Program-made: the position numbers and the translations under genes
Assembly (NCBI RefSeq): GCF_007993935.1
Contig: NZ_VITY01000002.1
Location: 124,001 to 188,000 of the forward strand
Source: Bradyrhizobium macuxiense
GTDB taxonomy: Bacteria > Pseudomonadota > Alphaproteobacteria > Rhizobiales > Xanthobacteraceae
DNA: 64,000 bases
Direction: 5' to 3'
The notes under the pieces: model-generated
Databases searched by the model: none
What the model saw: the letters and a program-made list of their open reading frames with translations, nothing else
Told to the model about the DNA's origin: nothing
Part shown: piece by piece, positions 1 to 6,869 of the stretch
Numbering within the stretch: the stretch's first letter is position 1
How the letters are laid out: every line of letters begins with the position of its first letter

Positions 1-1
1 G

Positions 2-277
2 ATCTTCTCGCGCAAGGGCAGGATGGACAGCGATCTCGGCGAGACCTTGCGCCTGGCACGCGCGCTCCGCGAGACATCAGGTGTGCCCGTCCTCATCCTG
101 CTGGCCTATCGGCTCGATGAGGTCGTGCCCGACCGGATCTATGACGAGGGCAAGGACTGGCGAACATTCCGCGCCTCGGCCGCTGAGATCAGCGATTTCC
201 GCGCAGCGACCACGATGCTCCGCCGCTTCGGCCCCGCCAAAACCGACGAGAGTTTCGACGTCTATCTCCTCAACTAG
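2..277 (+). CDS. C-terminal part of an unrecognised protein (5' end outside window)
   Basis: The reading frame is open from the first bases of the window and stops with TAG at 275-277, so only the last ~91 codons are visible. The first in-window ATG (position 23) is probably internal, because the frame continues upstream without a stop. The visible part is soluble and mixed alpha/beta in character (for example VPVLILLAYRLDEV), with no motif I can name. It lies 36 bp before a UbiA-type prenyltransferase on the same strand, so the two may be co-transcribed. I do not recognise the family. Confidence 0.6.
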   Translation: MFSRKGRMDSDLGETLRLARALRETSGVPVLILLAYRLDEVVPDRIYDEGKDWRTFRASAAEISDFRAATTMLRRFGPAKTDESFDVYLLN

Positions 278-313
278 GCGATCGATCGAGGACACCATGA
301 AGGGACCCGCGCG

Positions 314-1300
314 ATGGCGCTGATGGACAGCAAGATCGAAACCCGCAAGCCGCCGGCCGCAGGTGTCCGGCAGTACCTCGCAATCCTGCGGCTCGATCAC
401 AGCACCAAGCACATCTTCATCGTGCCCGGGATCATTCTCGCCTGGCTGTTGCGCGGCGCGAGGAGCGAGCATCTCGCCGCCGACATCGCGCTTGGACTCG
501 TGGCCGCGGTCTGCGTCGCGTCGGCCAACTATGTCATCAACGAATGGTTCGACCGCGACTTCGACCGGCATCATCCGACCAAGTCGCAACGCGCGGCGGT
601 GCAGAGCGCCATGGACGGCAAGATCATCGGGCTGGAGTGGCTGGTGCTGCTTGCAATCGGTCTCGTCTGCGCGGCAGCGAGCAGCCGTCTGATGCTGCTG
701 GCAAGCAGCATCTTTGCCCTCCAGGGCGTCGTCTACAACGTCCCGCCGCTTCGCAGCAAGGACAAGGCCTATTTCGACGTCATCTCGGAGTCCATCAACA
801 ATCCGCTGCGGCTGTTGATCGGCTGGGCGATGGTCGACCCGACCTCGCTGCCGCCGGGCTCGGTGATCCTGTGCTACTGGTTCGGCGGCGCGTTCCTGAT
901 GGCCGCCAAACGGCTGTCCGAATATCGCGAGATCGCCGCGTCCCATGGCAGGGAGCTGCTGGCGCGCTACCGCGCGAGCTTTGCTGATTATAGCGAGGTG
1001 TCGCTGACCGCCTCGTGCCTCAGCTACTCGCTGTTCTCGGTGTTCTTCCTCTCGGTGTTCCTGGTGAAGTACCGCATCGAGTACATCCTCGCGATGCCGC
1101 TGGTGGTGATGCTGTTCACCACCTACTTCTCGATGTCGACATCGCCGGGATCGTCGGCGCAGAAGCCAGAGAAGCTCTATGGCGAGCGCGGCCTGATGCT
1201 GATTGTGCTGGCGCTGGTCGCCGTGTTCCTGGCGGCGAGCTTCGTCGACATGCCGTTCCTCGCGCGCCTCGCGGAGCAGCACTACATCACGCTGGAATAG
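314..1300 (+). CDS. UbiA-family membrane prenyltransferase
   Basis: This 328-residue polytopic membrane protein belongs to the UbiA superfamily, which transfers polyprenyl chains or uses polyprenyl phosphates as substrates. The first Asp-rich motif is visible as NEWFDRDFDRHHPTK at residues 76-90, fitting N-x3-D-x3-D. The second polar motif is replaced by a DVISESINNPLRL-like segment near residue 156. About eight hydrophobic segments follow. The N-terminal LRLDHSTKHIF stretch resembles the decaprenyl-phosphate phosphoribosyltransferase branch of the family. The substrate cannot be read from sequence; a lipid-linked sugar role would fit the surrounding polysaccharide genes. ATG 314 is chosen because the upstream ATG at 297 is in another frame and stops quickly. 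Convergent with galE, 10 bp away. Confidence 0.8.
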   Translation: MALMDSKIETRKPPAAGVRQYLAILRLDHSTKHIFIVPGIILAWLLRGARSEHLAADIALGLVAAVCVASANYVINEWFDRDFDRHHPTKSQRAAVQSAMDGKIIGLEWLVLLAIGLVCAAASSRLMLLASSIFALQGVVYNVPPLRSKDKAYFDVISESINNPLRLLIGWAMVDPTSLPPGSVILCYWFGGAFLMAAKRLSEYREIAASHGRELLARYRASFADYSEVSLTASCLSYSLFSVFFLSVFLVKYRIEYILAMPLVVMLFTTYFSMSTSPGSSAQKPEKLYGERGLMLIVLALVAVFLAASFVDMPFLARLAEQHYITLE

Positions 1301-1310
1301 CCGCGATTGG

Positions 1311-2306
1311 TTAGCGGCGGCGCGGATGCGCCTTCTGGTGCCAGGCCCAGGCCGAGCGAATGATGTGGCCGAGATCGGACCGGCTCGCCTTGAAGCCGAG
1401 CCCGCTCTCCGATTTCGAGGGATCGGCGACCAGGATGGGCGGATCGCCGGCCCGGCGTTCGCGCACCACGCTCGGCACCGCCTCGCCGGTCTCGGCGCGG
1501 ATCGCGTCGAGCACCTCGCGCACCGAATAGCCGGTGCCGGTGCCGAGGTTGAACACGCCGCCGGCGTCGCCTTTCAACAGCAGCTCGAGGGCTGCGATAT
1601 GGGCGCTCGCGAGATCGTCGACATGGATGTAGTCGCGCACCGCGGTGCCGTCAGGCGTCTCATAGTCCTCGCCGAAGATCGCAAAGTCCGGCACGTGCCC
1701 GAGCAGCGCCATCAGCGCGCGCGGAATCAAATGCGTTTCGGGATCGCGAAGCTCGCCGATGGTGCCGGAAGCATCGGCGCCGCAGGCGTTGAAATAACGC
1801 AGGCAGACCGATTTGAACTGATAGGCCGCGCGATAATCGGCCAGCATCTGCTCGATCATGTATTTGGAGCGGCCGTAGGGATTGACGGTCGGCCCCGCGG
1901 CGCTCTCGGGAATCGGATCGCGCCCGGCGTTGCCATAGACGGCGCCGGTCGAGGAAAACACCAGGCGGTCGCAGCCCGCCTCCCGCATGCCGCGCAGCAG
2001 GCCGAGCGTGCCGGCAACGTTATTGCTGTAATATTTCTGCGGATCCGCGACGGACTCGCCGACCGCGCTGAAGGCGGCAAAATGCATCACGGCGAGCGCA
2101 TTGTGTTCGCGGATCGTGGCCGTGATCCTGTCGTGATCGGCAACGTCGCCGGTCACGAGCGGTCCCCATTGCACGAAGTTGCGGTGACCGGTCGACAGAT
2201 TGTCATAGACGACCGGGAGAAACCCGGCCTCGGCAACGGCCTTGGCGCAATGGGATCCGATATATCCCGCGCCGCCCGTGATGAGGATCGAACCCCTGCT
2301 CGCCAT
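1311..2306 (-). CDS. galE: UDP-glucose 4-epimerase
   Basis: An extended short-chain dehydrogenase/reductase that interconverts UDP-glucose and UDP-galactose with bound NAD. The NAD-binding motif TGGAGYIGSH lies at the N-terminus, followed by the family's DNLSTG, FSSTGAVYG and Tyr-x3-Lys (YGRSK) catalytic segments and a C-terminal substrate half containing RDYIHVDD and NLGTG. Length (331 aa) is typical of GalE. The frame can open at a TTG (2333), but ATG 2306 gives the usual N-terminus directly before the Rossmann motif. It supplies UDP-Gal for the polysaccharides assembled in this region. It stands alone on the minus strand, with a small secreted-protein gene upstream on the same strand. Confidence 0.95.
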   Translation of the reverse strand: MASRGSILITGGAGYIGSHCAKAVAEAGFLPVVYDNLSTGHRNFVQWGPLVTGDVADHDRITATIREHNALAVMHFAAFSAVGESVADPQKYYSNNVAGTLGLLRGMREAGCDRLVFSSTGAVYGNAGRDPIPESAAGPTVNPYGRSKYMIEQMLADYRAAYQFKSVCLRYFNACGADASGTIGELRDPETHLIPRALMALLGHVPDFAIFGEDYETPDGTAVRDYIHVDDLASAHIAALELLLKGDAGGVFNLGTGTGYSVREVLDAIRAETGEAVPSVVRERRAGDPPILVADPSKSESGLGFKASRSDLGHIIRSAWAWHQKAHPRRR

Positions 2307-2444
2307 CGAAAATGCCGTCCCTGCGCGGGCCAATCCCGCGCCTCAACAGATGCAATGGTCGATGGGTACGACATTCCGTCGGGCGCGGCAAAATGCCGAT
2401 GGGAATAGCGTTAAGACCGGACGGATTTGCGCCAGCAGTGACGG

Positions 2445-2702
2445 TTAACGCGAGCCCAGCGGAACGTTGGTCCGCTGCCCGATTGGCGGCCCGTAGCGTG
2501 ACGGCCTGCCGTAAGGGTAAACCGGTGTCGCCGGCGGGACCGGCCGGGTCGCCTGCGGCCGCGATGTCGGGACACCGCCGCCCGGGCCATCGATCGAATA
2601 GCGCTGTGCGCCCTGCGTGATCTGTCCGGTGCCTTGCGCGAGCGCCGGGGCAGCCGTGGCGACGACCAGCGCCGCAATCGTGACAAGGCCGGCCAGCTTC
2701 AT
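2445..2702 (-). CDS. small secreted Pro/Gly-rich protein
   Basis: An 85-residue protein with a clear Sec signal peptide: Lys near the start, a hydrophobic VTIAALVVATAAPALA core and an ALA-Q cleavage site near residue 22. The mature part is rich in Pro, Gly, Arg and Gln, without cysteines or a recognisable domain. A GAGG Shine-Dalgarno element sits 7 bases before ATG 2702. Periplasmic or extracellular location is inferred from the signal peptide. Function is unknown. It lies between galE and a periplasmic cysteine peptidase, all on the minus strand. Confidence 0.65.
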   Translation of the reverse strand: MKLAGLVTIAALVVATAAPALAQGTGQITQGAQRYSIDGPGGGVPTSRPQATRPVPPATPVYPYGRPSRYGPPIGQRTNVPLGSR

Positions 2703-2854
2703 GTCGATGCCTCGATGGGTTGGATCGGGATCAACCGGTCACGCCTCCGATCGTTCCGCGCGCCGTCGCAGCCATCGCGATCTTCCTCACATGAAACGGC
2801 GCGGCGAAATGTCTCGCCGCGCCACGTTCAATCGATCGGGCTAATCTTCGAAAT

Positions 2855-3484
2855 TCAGGCGCCGGCCTGCGCGACGGCGGCCCAGTGATCGGGGTTCGCC
2901 GGGGTCTGCATCCTGACCCAGCGATAACGCGCCTGCGACCAGGTGCGGATCTGCGCATTCAGATTGTCGAGCACGACGTCGCCGCCCCCAACGCGGACCA
3001 CCAGCACGAGATGATGCTCGCCCCAGGAGGTCACCACCTCGCTCAGCAGCAGATTGCGCATCGGCCAGCCGCGCGCCAGGAGCTCATGGCGCTTGCTGAC
3101 GGCGTAGTCGTTGCAATCGCCGCGCGCCGGATTGATCAGCCATTCCTCGCCGGCGAGGCCGCGTTCGTTGCGCTGTGGCACGATGCGACGGTTGACCGAC
3201 GCGTTGACCTCGATCAAATCGGCGATGCGCTGCTTGGTCAGGCGGGTGGCGCCGCCGCGGAACACCATGCGGGCGCGGGCCGTCGGCTTGCATTCATCGG
3301 CATAGCGCATGCAGAACATGGTGTAGGCCATCGGCGCCAGCGTCGGCTCGCTGAAACGGATCTTCTCGACCACGCCGCCGAGCGGCAGCGGAAATCCGAT
3401 CATTCCGGCCTGGGTGTCCTGCGCGCTTGTCCCGAGCGCGACGATGGCCAGAAGCAAGGCCATCACTCTCTTGACGCTGTACAT
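2855..3484 (-). CDS. periplasmic transglutaminase-like cysteine peptidase (BTLCP/LapG-like family)
   Basis: A 209-residue protein with a signal peptide (residues ~1-27) and the pattern of the bacterial transglutaminase-like cysteine proteinase family (Peptidase_C93, formerly DUF920). The probable triad is Cys124 in GDCNDYA, His158 in GEHHLVL and Asp173 in VLDNL, in the expected order and spacing. The best known member, LapG of Pseudomonas, is a periplasmic protease that cuts RTX adhesins near the N-terminus to free them from the surface. Rhizobia carry several uncharacterised family members, so a LapG role is only a possibility here. The start is supported by GGGGAG 6 bases before ATG 3484. 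No LapD-like receptor is visible in the window. Confidence 0.85.
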   Translation of the reverse strand: MYSVKRVMALLLAIVALGTSAQDTQAGMIGFPLPLGGVVEKIRFSEPTLAPMAYTMFCMRYADECKPTARARMVFRGGATRLTKQRIADLIEVNASVNRRIVPQRNERGLAGEEWLINPARGDCNDYAVSKRHELLARGWPMRNLLLSEVVTSWGEHHLVLVVRVGGGDVVLDNLNAQIRTWSQARYRWVRMQTPANPDHWAAVAQAGA

Positions 3485-3803
3485 TCTTCACTCCCCAAAG
3501 TGACGGGAAGCAAGTACGGGAAATGTCTTGAGTTAAGGCTCAGGCGCGCGGCGGCATTTGTTTCAAATGCTCGGATGCGCGCGAGCAGTCCATTAACCAA
3601 GCCGGTTCCCGCGCCGGCAAGCCTTTCGGCTGCCGAATGATAACGCGAGCGAGGGCCAACGGATCGCGCCTTAGCGCACTTCCGGGCGCTTTTTTCTGAG
3701 GATTCGCGGCCGTCAGATGAAGCGGCAGTTGCGCGCGGTAGCGCTGGTTCCCCATGCAGGCATGGTTAGCCTGACCTGAAGCAGCCGGAGCGCTCTGTTA
3801 GAT
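3485..3803. other. intergenic region upstream of the cysteine peptidase
   Basis: A 319-bp stretch between the ParA stop and the peptidase start, both minus strand, so it holds the peptidase promoter and the end of the upstream transcript. A TTAACCA element lies at about 3592-3598. A short plus-strand hairpin (AGCGC 3673-3677, GCGCT 3686-3690) is followed by a T run but serves no visible plus-strand gene. A 71-codon minus-strand frame (3540-3755) has no family features and is not called as a gene. Confidence 0.5.
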
Positions 3804-4466
3804 CTAAACTGTCGCCCGTTGCCTCGGCGCGATCCCGCACCAGCTCATGACGAGATCGGCGAGCATCTTGATCTCGAGATCCGCGGGCGTGCCGCCGGCG
3901 AAATCGGCCACCGATTGTCCCAGCGCGACGGCGCGAACATAGGCCGAGCGGCTTCCGATCATCGGTCCGATCTCTTCGTCGAGCGTATCCAGCTCCTCGA
4001 TCAGCTGCTGGCCTTCGAGCGTGCGCTGGTCGACCCGGTTCGGTACGATCATGGCGCGGAGCGCCGTTCGCCGCGCTGCGCGCACCTCGCGCACGATGTC
4101 GATCGTCCGCGCGGTGGCCTCGATGTCGAGGCCCGACGGCGTACACGGCATCAGCACGATGTTGGCGACCGCGAGCACGGCGCCCAACACCCGGTCGTTG
4201 GGCGCGGAGTCCACGACGATGATCTGATGCGGAATCTGGCGCATCAGCTTGGCCCATTCGGCGACGGGGCGGGTTTCCGGATCAAGCTGGTAGACGGGGA
4301 ACGTCAGATTGCCGGGCTCGGCCCAGTGGCAGGCGGACGCCTGGGAGTCGGCGTCGACCAGGCCCACCACGCCGGTGCGCCGGTCCAGCTCTGCGGCGAG
4401 CAGGACCGCAAGAGTCGTCTTTCCGACCCCGCCCTTGCGCTGGGCAACCGAGATGACAAGCGGCAT
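3804..4466 (-). CDS. ParA/MinD-family ATPase (orphan)
   Basis: A 220-residue deviant Walker A ATPase. The signature KGGVGKTT is at residues 11-18, a Walker A' VDADSQ lies near residue 38 and a Walker B-type IIVVDSAP near residue 83. Such proteins dimerise on ATP and position cargo such as DNA, divisomes, chemotaxis arrays or polysaccharide synthases. No ParB, parS-like or replication gene is nearby, so this is not a plasmid partition cassette. AGGAG lies 6 bases before ATG 4466. The gene starts 15 bp after a GT4 glycosyltransferase on the same strand, implying co-transcription. By analogy with the ParA-like BcsQ of cellulose synthesis, a role in placing a polysaccharide machine is possible but unproven. 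Confidence 0.85.
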   Translation of the reverse strand: MPLVISVAQRKGGVGKTTLAVLLAAELDRRTGVVGLVDADSQASACHWAEPGNLTFPVYQLDPETRPVAEWAKLMRQIPHQIIVVDSAPNDRVLGAVLAVANIVLMPCTPSGLDIEATARTIDIVREVRAARRTALRAMIVPNRVDQRTLEGQQLIEELDTLDEEIGPMIGSRSAYVRAVALGQSVADFAGGTPADLEIKMLADLVMSWCGIAPRQRATV

Positions 4467-4481
4467 CGCTAGCTCCTGGCG

Positions 4482-5717
4482 TTATCCCCCGTGCGTGCGC
4501 GGGAGGACACCTTCATCAACGAGCGTCAGCATCCGGGGCAGACAGACCCGCCTTGCGTCGTAATTGTCCCTCACGAAGCTCCGCGCCTTCATCCGCATCT
4601 TCTTGAAGGCTTTGGGCCGTGACAGCACCGAGACTACCTGATCGGACAGCGCATCAATATCAAAAAACGGCGTCAGCAGGCCGTTGCCGTCAGAGATGAT
4701 GTCGCGCAGCGGCGCCGTGTCGGACGCCACCACCGCACATCCCGCGCTCATCGCCTCCAGCAGCGACCATGACAGCACGAAGGGATAGGTCAGATAGACG
4801 TGCACCGAGGAAATCTGCAGCAGCTCGAGATACGGTTCCCGGGGAATCCGGCCGAGGAAATGCACGCGGCGAAGATCGATGTCCGACCTGACTTCGCCCA
4901 GGAACATCGATTTCCAGCTCGAACCCTCCGGCGGATTCGCGCCGTACGACGTCCCGCTGCCGCCGACGATGACCACCTGCGCATTGGGCCGCGCAGCCAT
5001 GATCCTCGGCAGCGATCGCATGAAGACATGGAATCCGCGCACCGGCTCGAGGTTGCGCGAGACGTAGGTGATCACTTCGTCGTCCGCGGAGAGTGTGGCG
5101 CCGTTCGGAAGCCGAAACCGCGCGACGGGGTTGGGCTTCACCTCGTCGGTGTCGACGCCCTCGTGGATGACCTCGATCTTGCTTTGAAACTCGCGGGGAA
5201 AGGTCGACCTCTGCCACGGCGTCGGCGAAACACCGGTTTCGCATTCGGTGAGCGCCAGCAGCGTGGTCGCGTTCTTCAAATGGAGCGCGACATTGCCATC
5301 GAGGCCCGTCATCGGAAATTCGGGATCGAAGCCGACGTCCCTGCCCTCGGCGCCGTAGTAGAACTCGCAATAGAGGATGATGCGCGCTTTCGGAAACATC
5401 GTGCGCAGCGGCAGCGTCTCGCCCCAGCCGGGATGCGCGAAGATCAGGTCGGGTACGAAGCCCTGTCCCGACAGCGACGACAGCGCATACAGCACCTCTT
5501 CGGCACGCCGCGCTTCGACGTCGAAGCGGCGGGCAAAGGGATGGACCATCGCGGAGTCCGACTTGGTCGTCGAATATTTGAGCAGCCGGATATCCGGCGT
5601 CGTGCTCGCAGTCGACGAGCCGACCGCAACGACCTTGTTTCCGGGCTGCTCTGCGAGCGCACGCGCAATGTGGCGGTATTGAGCTGGAAAGTTGTTGTGG
5701 ACGAAGAGGACGTTCAT
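4482..5717 (-). CDS. glycosyltransferase family 4
   Basis: A GT-B fold retaining glycosyltransferase of about 411 residues. The N-terminal Rossmann half starts with MNVLFVHNNFPAQY. The C-terminal half has the donor-binding region, seen as ITYVSRNLEPVRGF, VVIVGGSG and the E-x7-E-like SWSLLEAMSAGCAVVASD. It would act at the cytoplasmic membrane face, adding a sugar to a lipid-linked repeat unit; donor and acceptor cannot be read. The frame is open upstream to position 5804, but ATG 5717 directly precedes the Rossmann strand and the extension looks non-globular. The next gene on the same strand is the ParA ATPase, 15 bp downstream. The upstream region is shared divergently with an unknown gene at 5915. 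Confidence 0.85.
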   Translation of the reverse strand: MNVLFVHNNFPAQYRHIARALAEQPGNKVVAVGSSTASTTPDIRLLKYSTTKSDSAMVHPFARRFDVEARRAEEVLYALSSLSGQGFVPDLIFAHPGWGETLPLRTMFPKARIILYCEFYYGAEGRDVGFDPEFPMTGLDGNVALHLKNATTLLALTECETGVSPTPWQRSTFPREFQSKIEVIHEGVDTDEVKPNPVARFRLPNGATLSADDEVITYVSRNLEPVRGFHVFMRSLPRIMAARPNAQVVIVGGSGTSYGANPPEGSSWKSMFLGEVRSDIDLRRVHFLGRIPREPYLELLQISSVHVYLTYPFVLSWSLLEAMSAGCAVVASDTAPLRDIISDGNGLLTPFFDIDALSDQVVSVLSRPKAFKKMRMKARSFVRDNYDARRVCLPRMLTLVDEGVLPRTHGG

Positions 5718-5914
5718 TGGCGGGCGAGCGCGCCCCCCGGCCGCGCGGTCTTCGGTTGGGGTCAGGGTCGATACCATGACCGGCAGGGTGTCTTCGATAT
5801 GCACGTGCGAAACTATCTCACCGGATTAACATTAAGCCCCCTTCTATCACACAGATTTTTGGGGCACACTGTGTGAGAAACATATCGACCCATCCGTTAG
5901 GCTCGCAGGCGACC
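5718..5914. promoter_or_regulatory. divergent promoter region with an ATTAACATTAAG element
   Basis: This region separates the minus-strand GT4 from the plus-strand unknown gene at 5915. It holds an AT-rich ATTAACATTAAG at 5825-5836, a TTAACA-type motif that recurs upstream of other genes here. No convincing -35/-10 pair is named. Confidence 0.35.
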
Positions 5915-6844
5915 ATGAACGAACAGATTCAGCAGAAAACCATTGACCTGGCACGAGGGCTTTTCCTTGTTCGCTACAATGGCGCGGAAGACAAGACATC
6001 ACCTCCGGTGGTGCGCGTATATGCGGATCGCGCCAGCGCTAACAATTGTAACATTATTACCGGGCCCGACGGGGCCAATGGAACCCTGTTCGCGCCCGAG
6101 ACCGCGCTGGTCGTGTCGGTCGCCCGGCCAAGCCGCCTGATCGTCGAGGTCACCGCAGGACGCACCGGCGGGTCGACCGCCGCCAATATCAAGATCGAAC
6201 CGCTGACCCAGGGACAGCCGGCCGCGCAGCCCGCCAGCCAGCCGTTCGACACGGACGAGCCCGATCCTGGCCTTGACCGTGGCGAGCTGAACGACCTCAA
6301 GCTGCTCGCGCATGTCGCGGGTCTGGGCGACGTCACGGTCGGCCCAAATAGCTGGATTGCCGGACCGGCCGCTCCGGCCCGGATCGAGGGAATTTCCCTC
6401 GATTGGCCGAACAAGCCCTACGATCTCAACCTGCAATATGCGGTCAAGTTCGCCAGGCCGCAGCGGGGCGACAACCAGTTCGTTCCGCTTGGAACCTTTG
6501 CCGGAACCCGCGGACGCGCGCTGGCCATCACGGGGTTCTCGCTGGAAGCCACAGGCCCCGGCGCGGATCGCTACACCATCGCGGCCGAGACCATCTTCCT
6601 GGGCGCACCGGCCCTGCGCGTGACCGGGAACCGGATCGTGGTGGCCGGGCCTTCAGGCCGGGAACCGCTGGTGGGCCTCAAGCTCAGTGTCGAAGAGCAC
6701 CGGGTGCAGGCAGCGCCGCTGGCGCCGCGGCAGCCGAGGCGCGCTGAGCCCGTCGCCCCGATGCCGCGCCAGGAGGCGCCGCGCCTCGAGGGTCGGGTGC
6801 GCGTGTTCCGGAGCCGGCAGAGCGCGGTCAAGACGGCGGGCTGA
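5915..6844 (+). CDS. unrecognised protein preceding a large GT2 gene
   Basis: A 309-residue soluble protein with no signal peptide and no family I recognise. Two parts are visible. Residues ~1-90 may be a beta-rich domain (GLFLVRYNG, VVRVYADR, LIVEVTAG). After a Pro/Gln-rich linker, residues ~120-260 form a second segment with IEGISLDWPNKPYDLNLQYAVKF and alternating strands. The tail is basic and Pro/Arg-rich. The frame opens at GTG 5873, but ATG 5915 gives the more usual start. It ends 25 bp before the probable start of a large glycosyltransferase on the same strand, so it probably belongs to that transcription unit and to polysaccharide biology. Confidence 0.6.
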   Translation: MNEQIQQKTIDLARGLFLVRYNGAEDKTSPPVVRVYADRASANNCNIITGPDGANGTLFAPETALVVSVARPSRLIVEVTAGRTGGSTAANIKIEPLTQGQPAAQPASQPFDTDEPDPGLDRGELNDLKLLAHVAGLGDVTVGPNSWIAGPAAPARIEGISLDWPNKPYDLNLQYAVKFARPQRGDNQFVPLGTFAGTRGRALAITGFSLEATGPGADRYTIAAETIFLGAPALRVTGNRIVVAGPSGREPLVGLKLSVEEHRVQAAPLAPRQPRRAEPVAPMPRQEAPRLEGRVRVFRSRQSAVKTAG

Positions 6845-6869
6845 CCATGCGCGCAGACAAGGGCGACAT

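Noticed and set aside
1203..2408. Plus-strand frame opposite galE
   Set aside because: It is a shadow of galE codons; no domain or signal, and it overlaps the UbiA gene end.
3540..3755. A 71-codon minus-strand frame between the cysteine peptidase and parA
   Set aside because: No ribosome-binding site or recognisable domain; treated as non-coding.
3804..4466. ParA as part of a plasmid or chromosome partition cassette
   Set aside because: No ParB, parS-like repeats or replication genes are adjacent, and the gene follows a glycosyltransferase.
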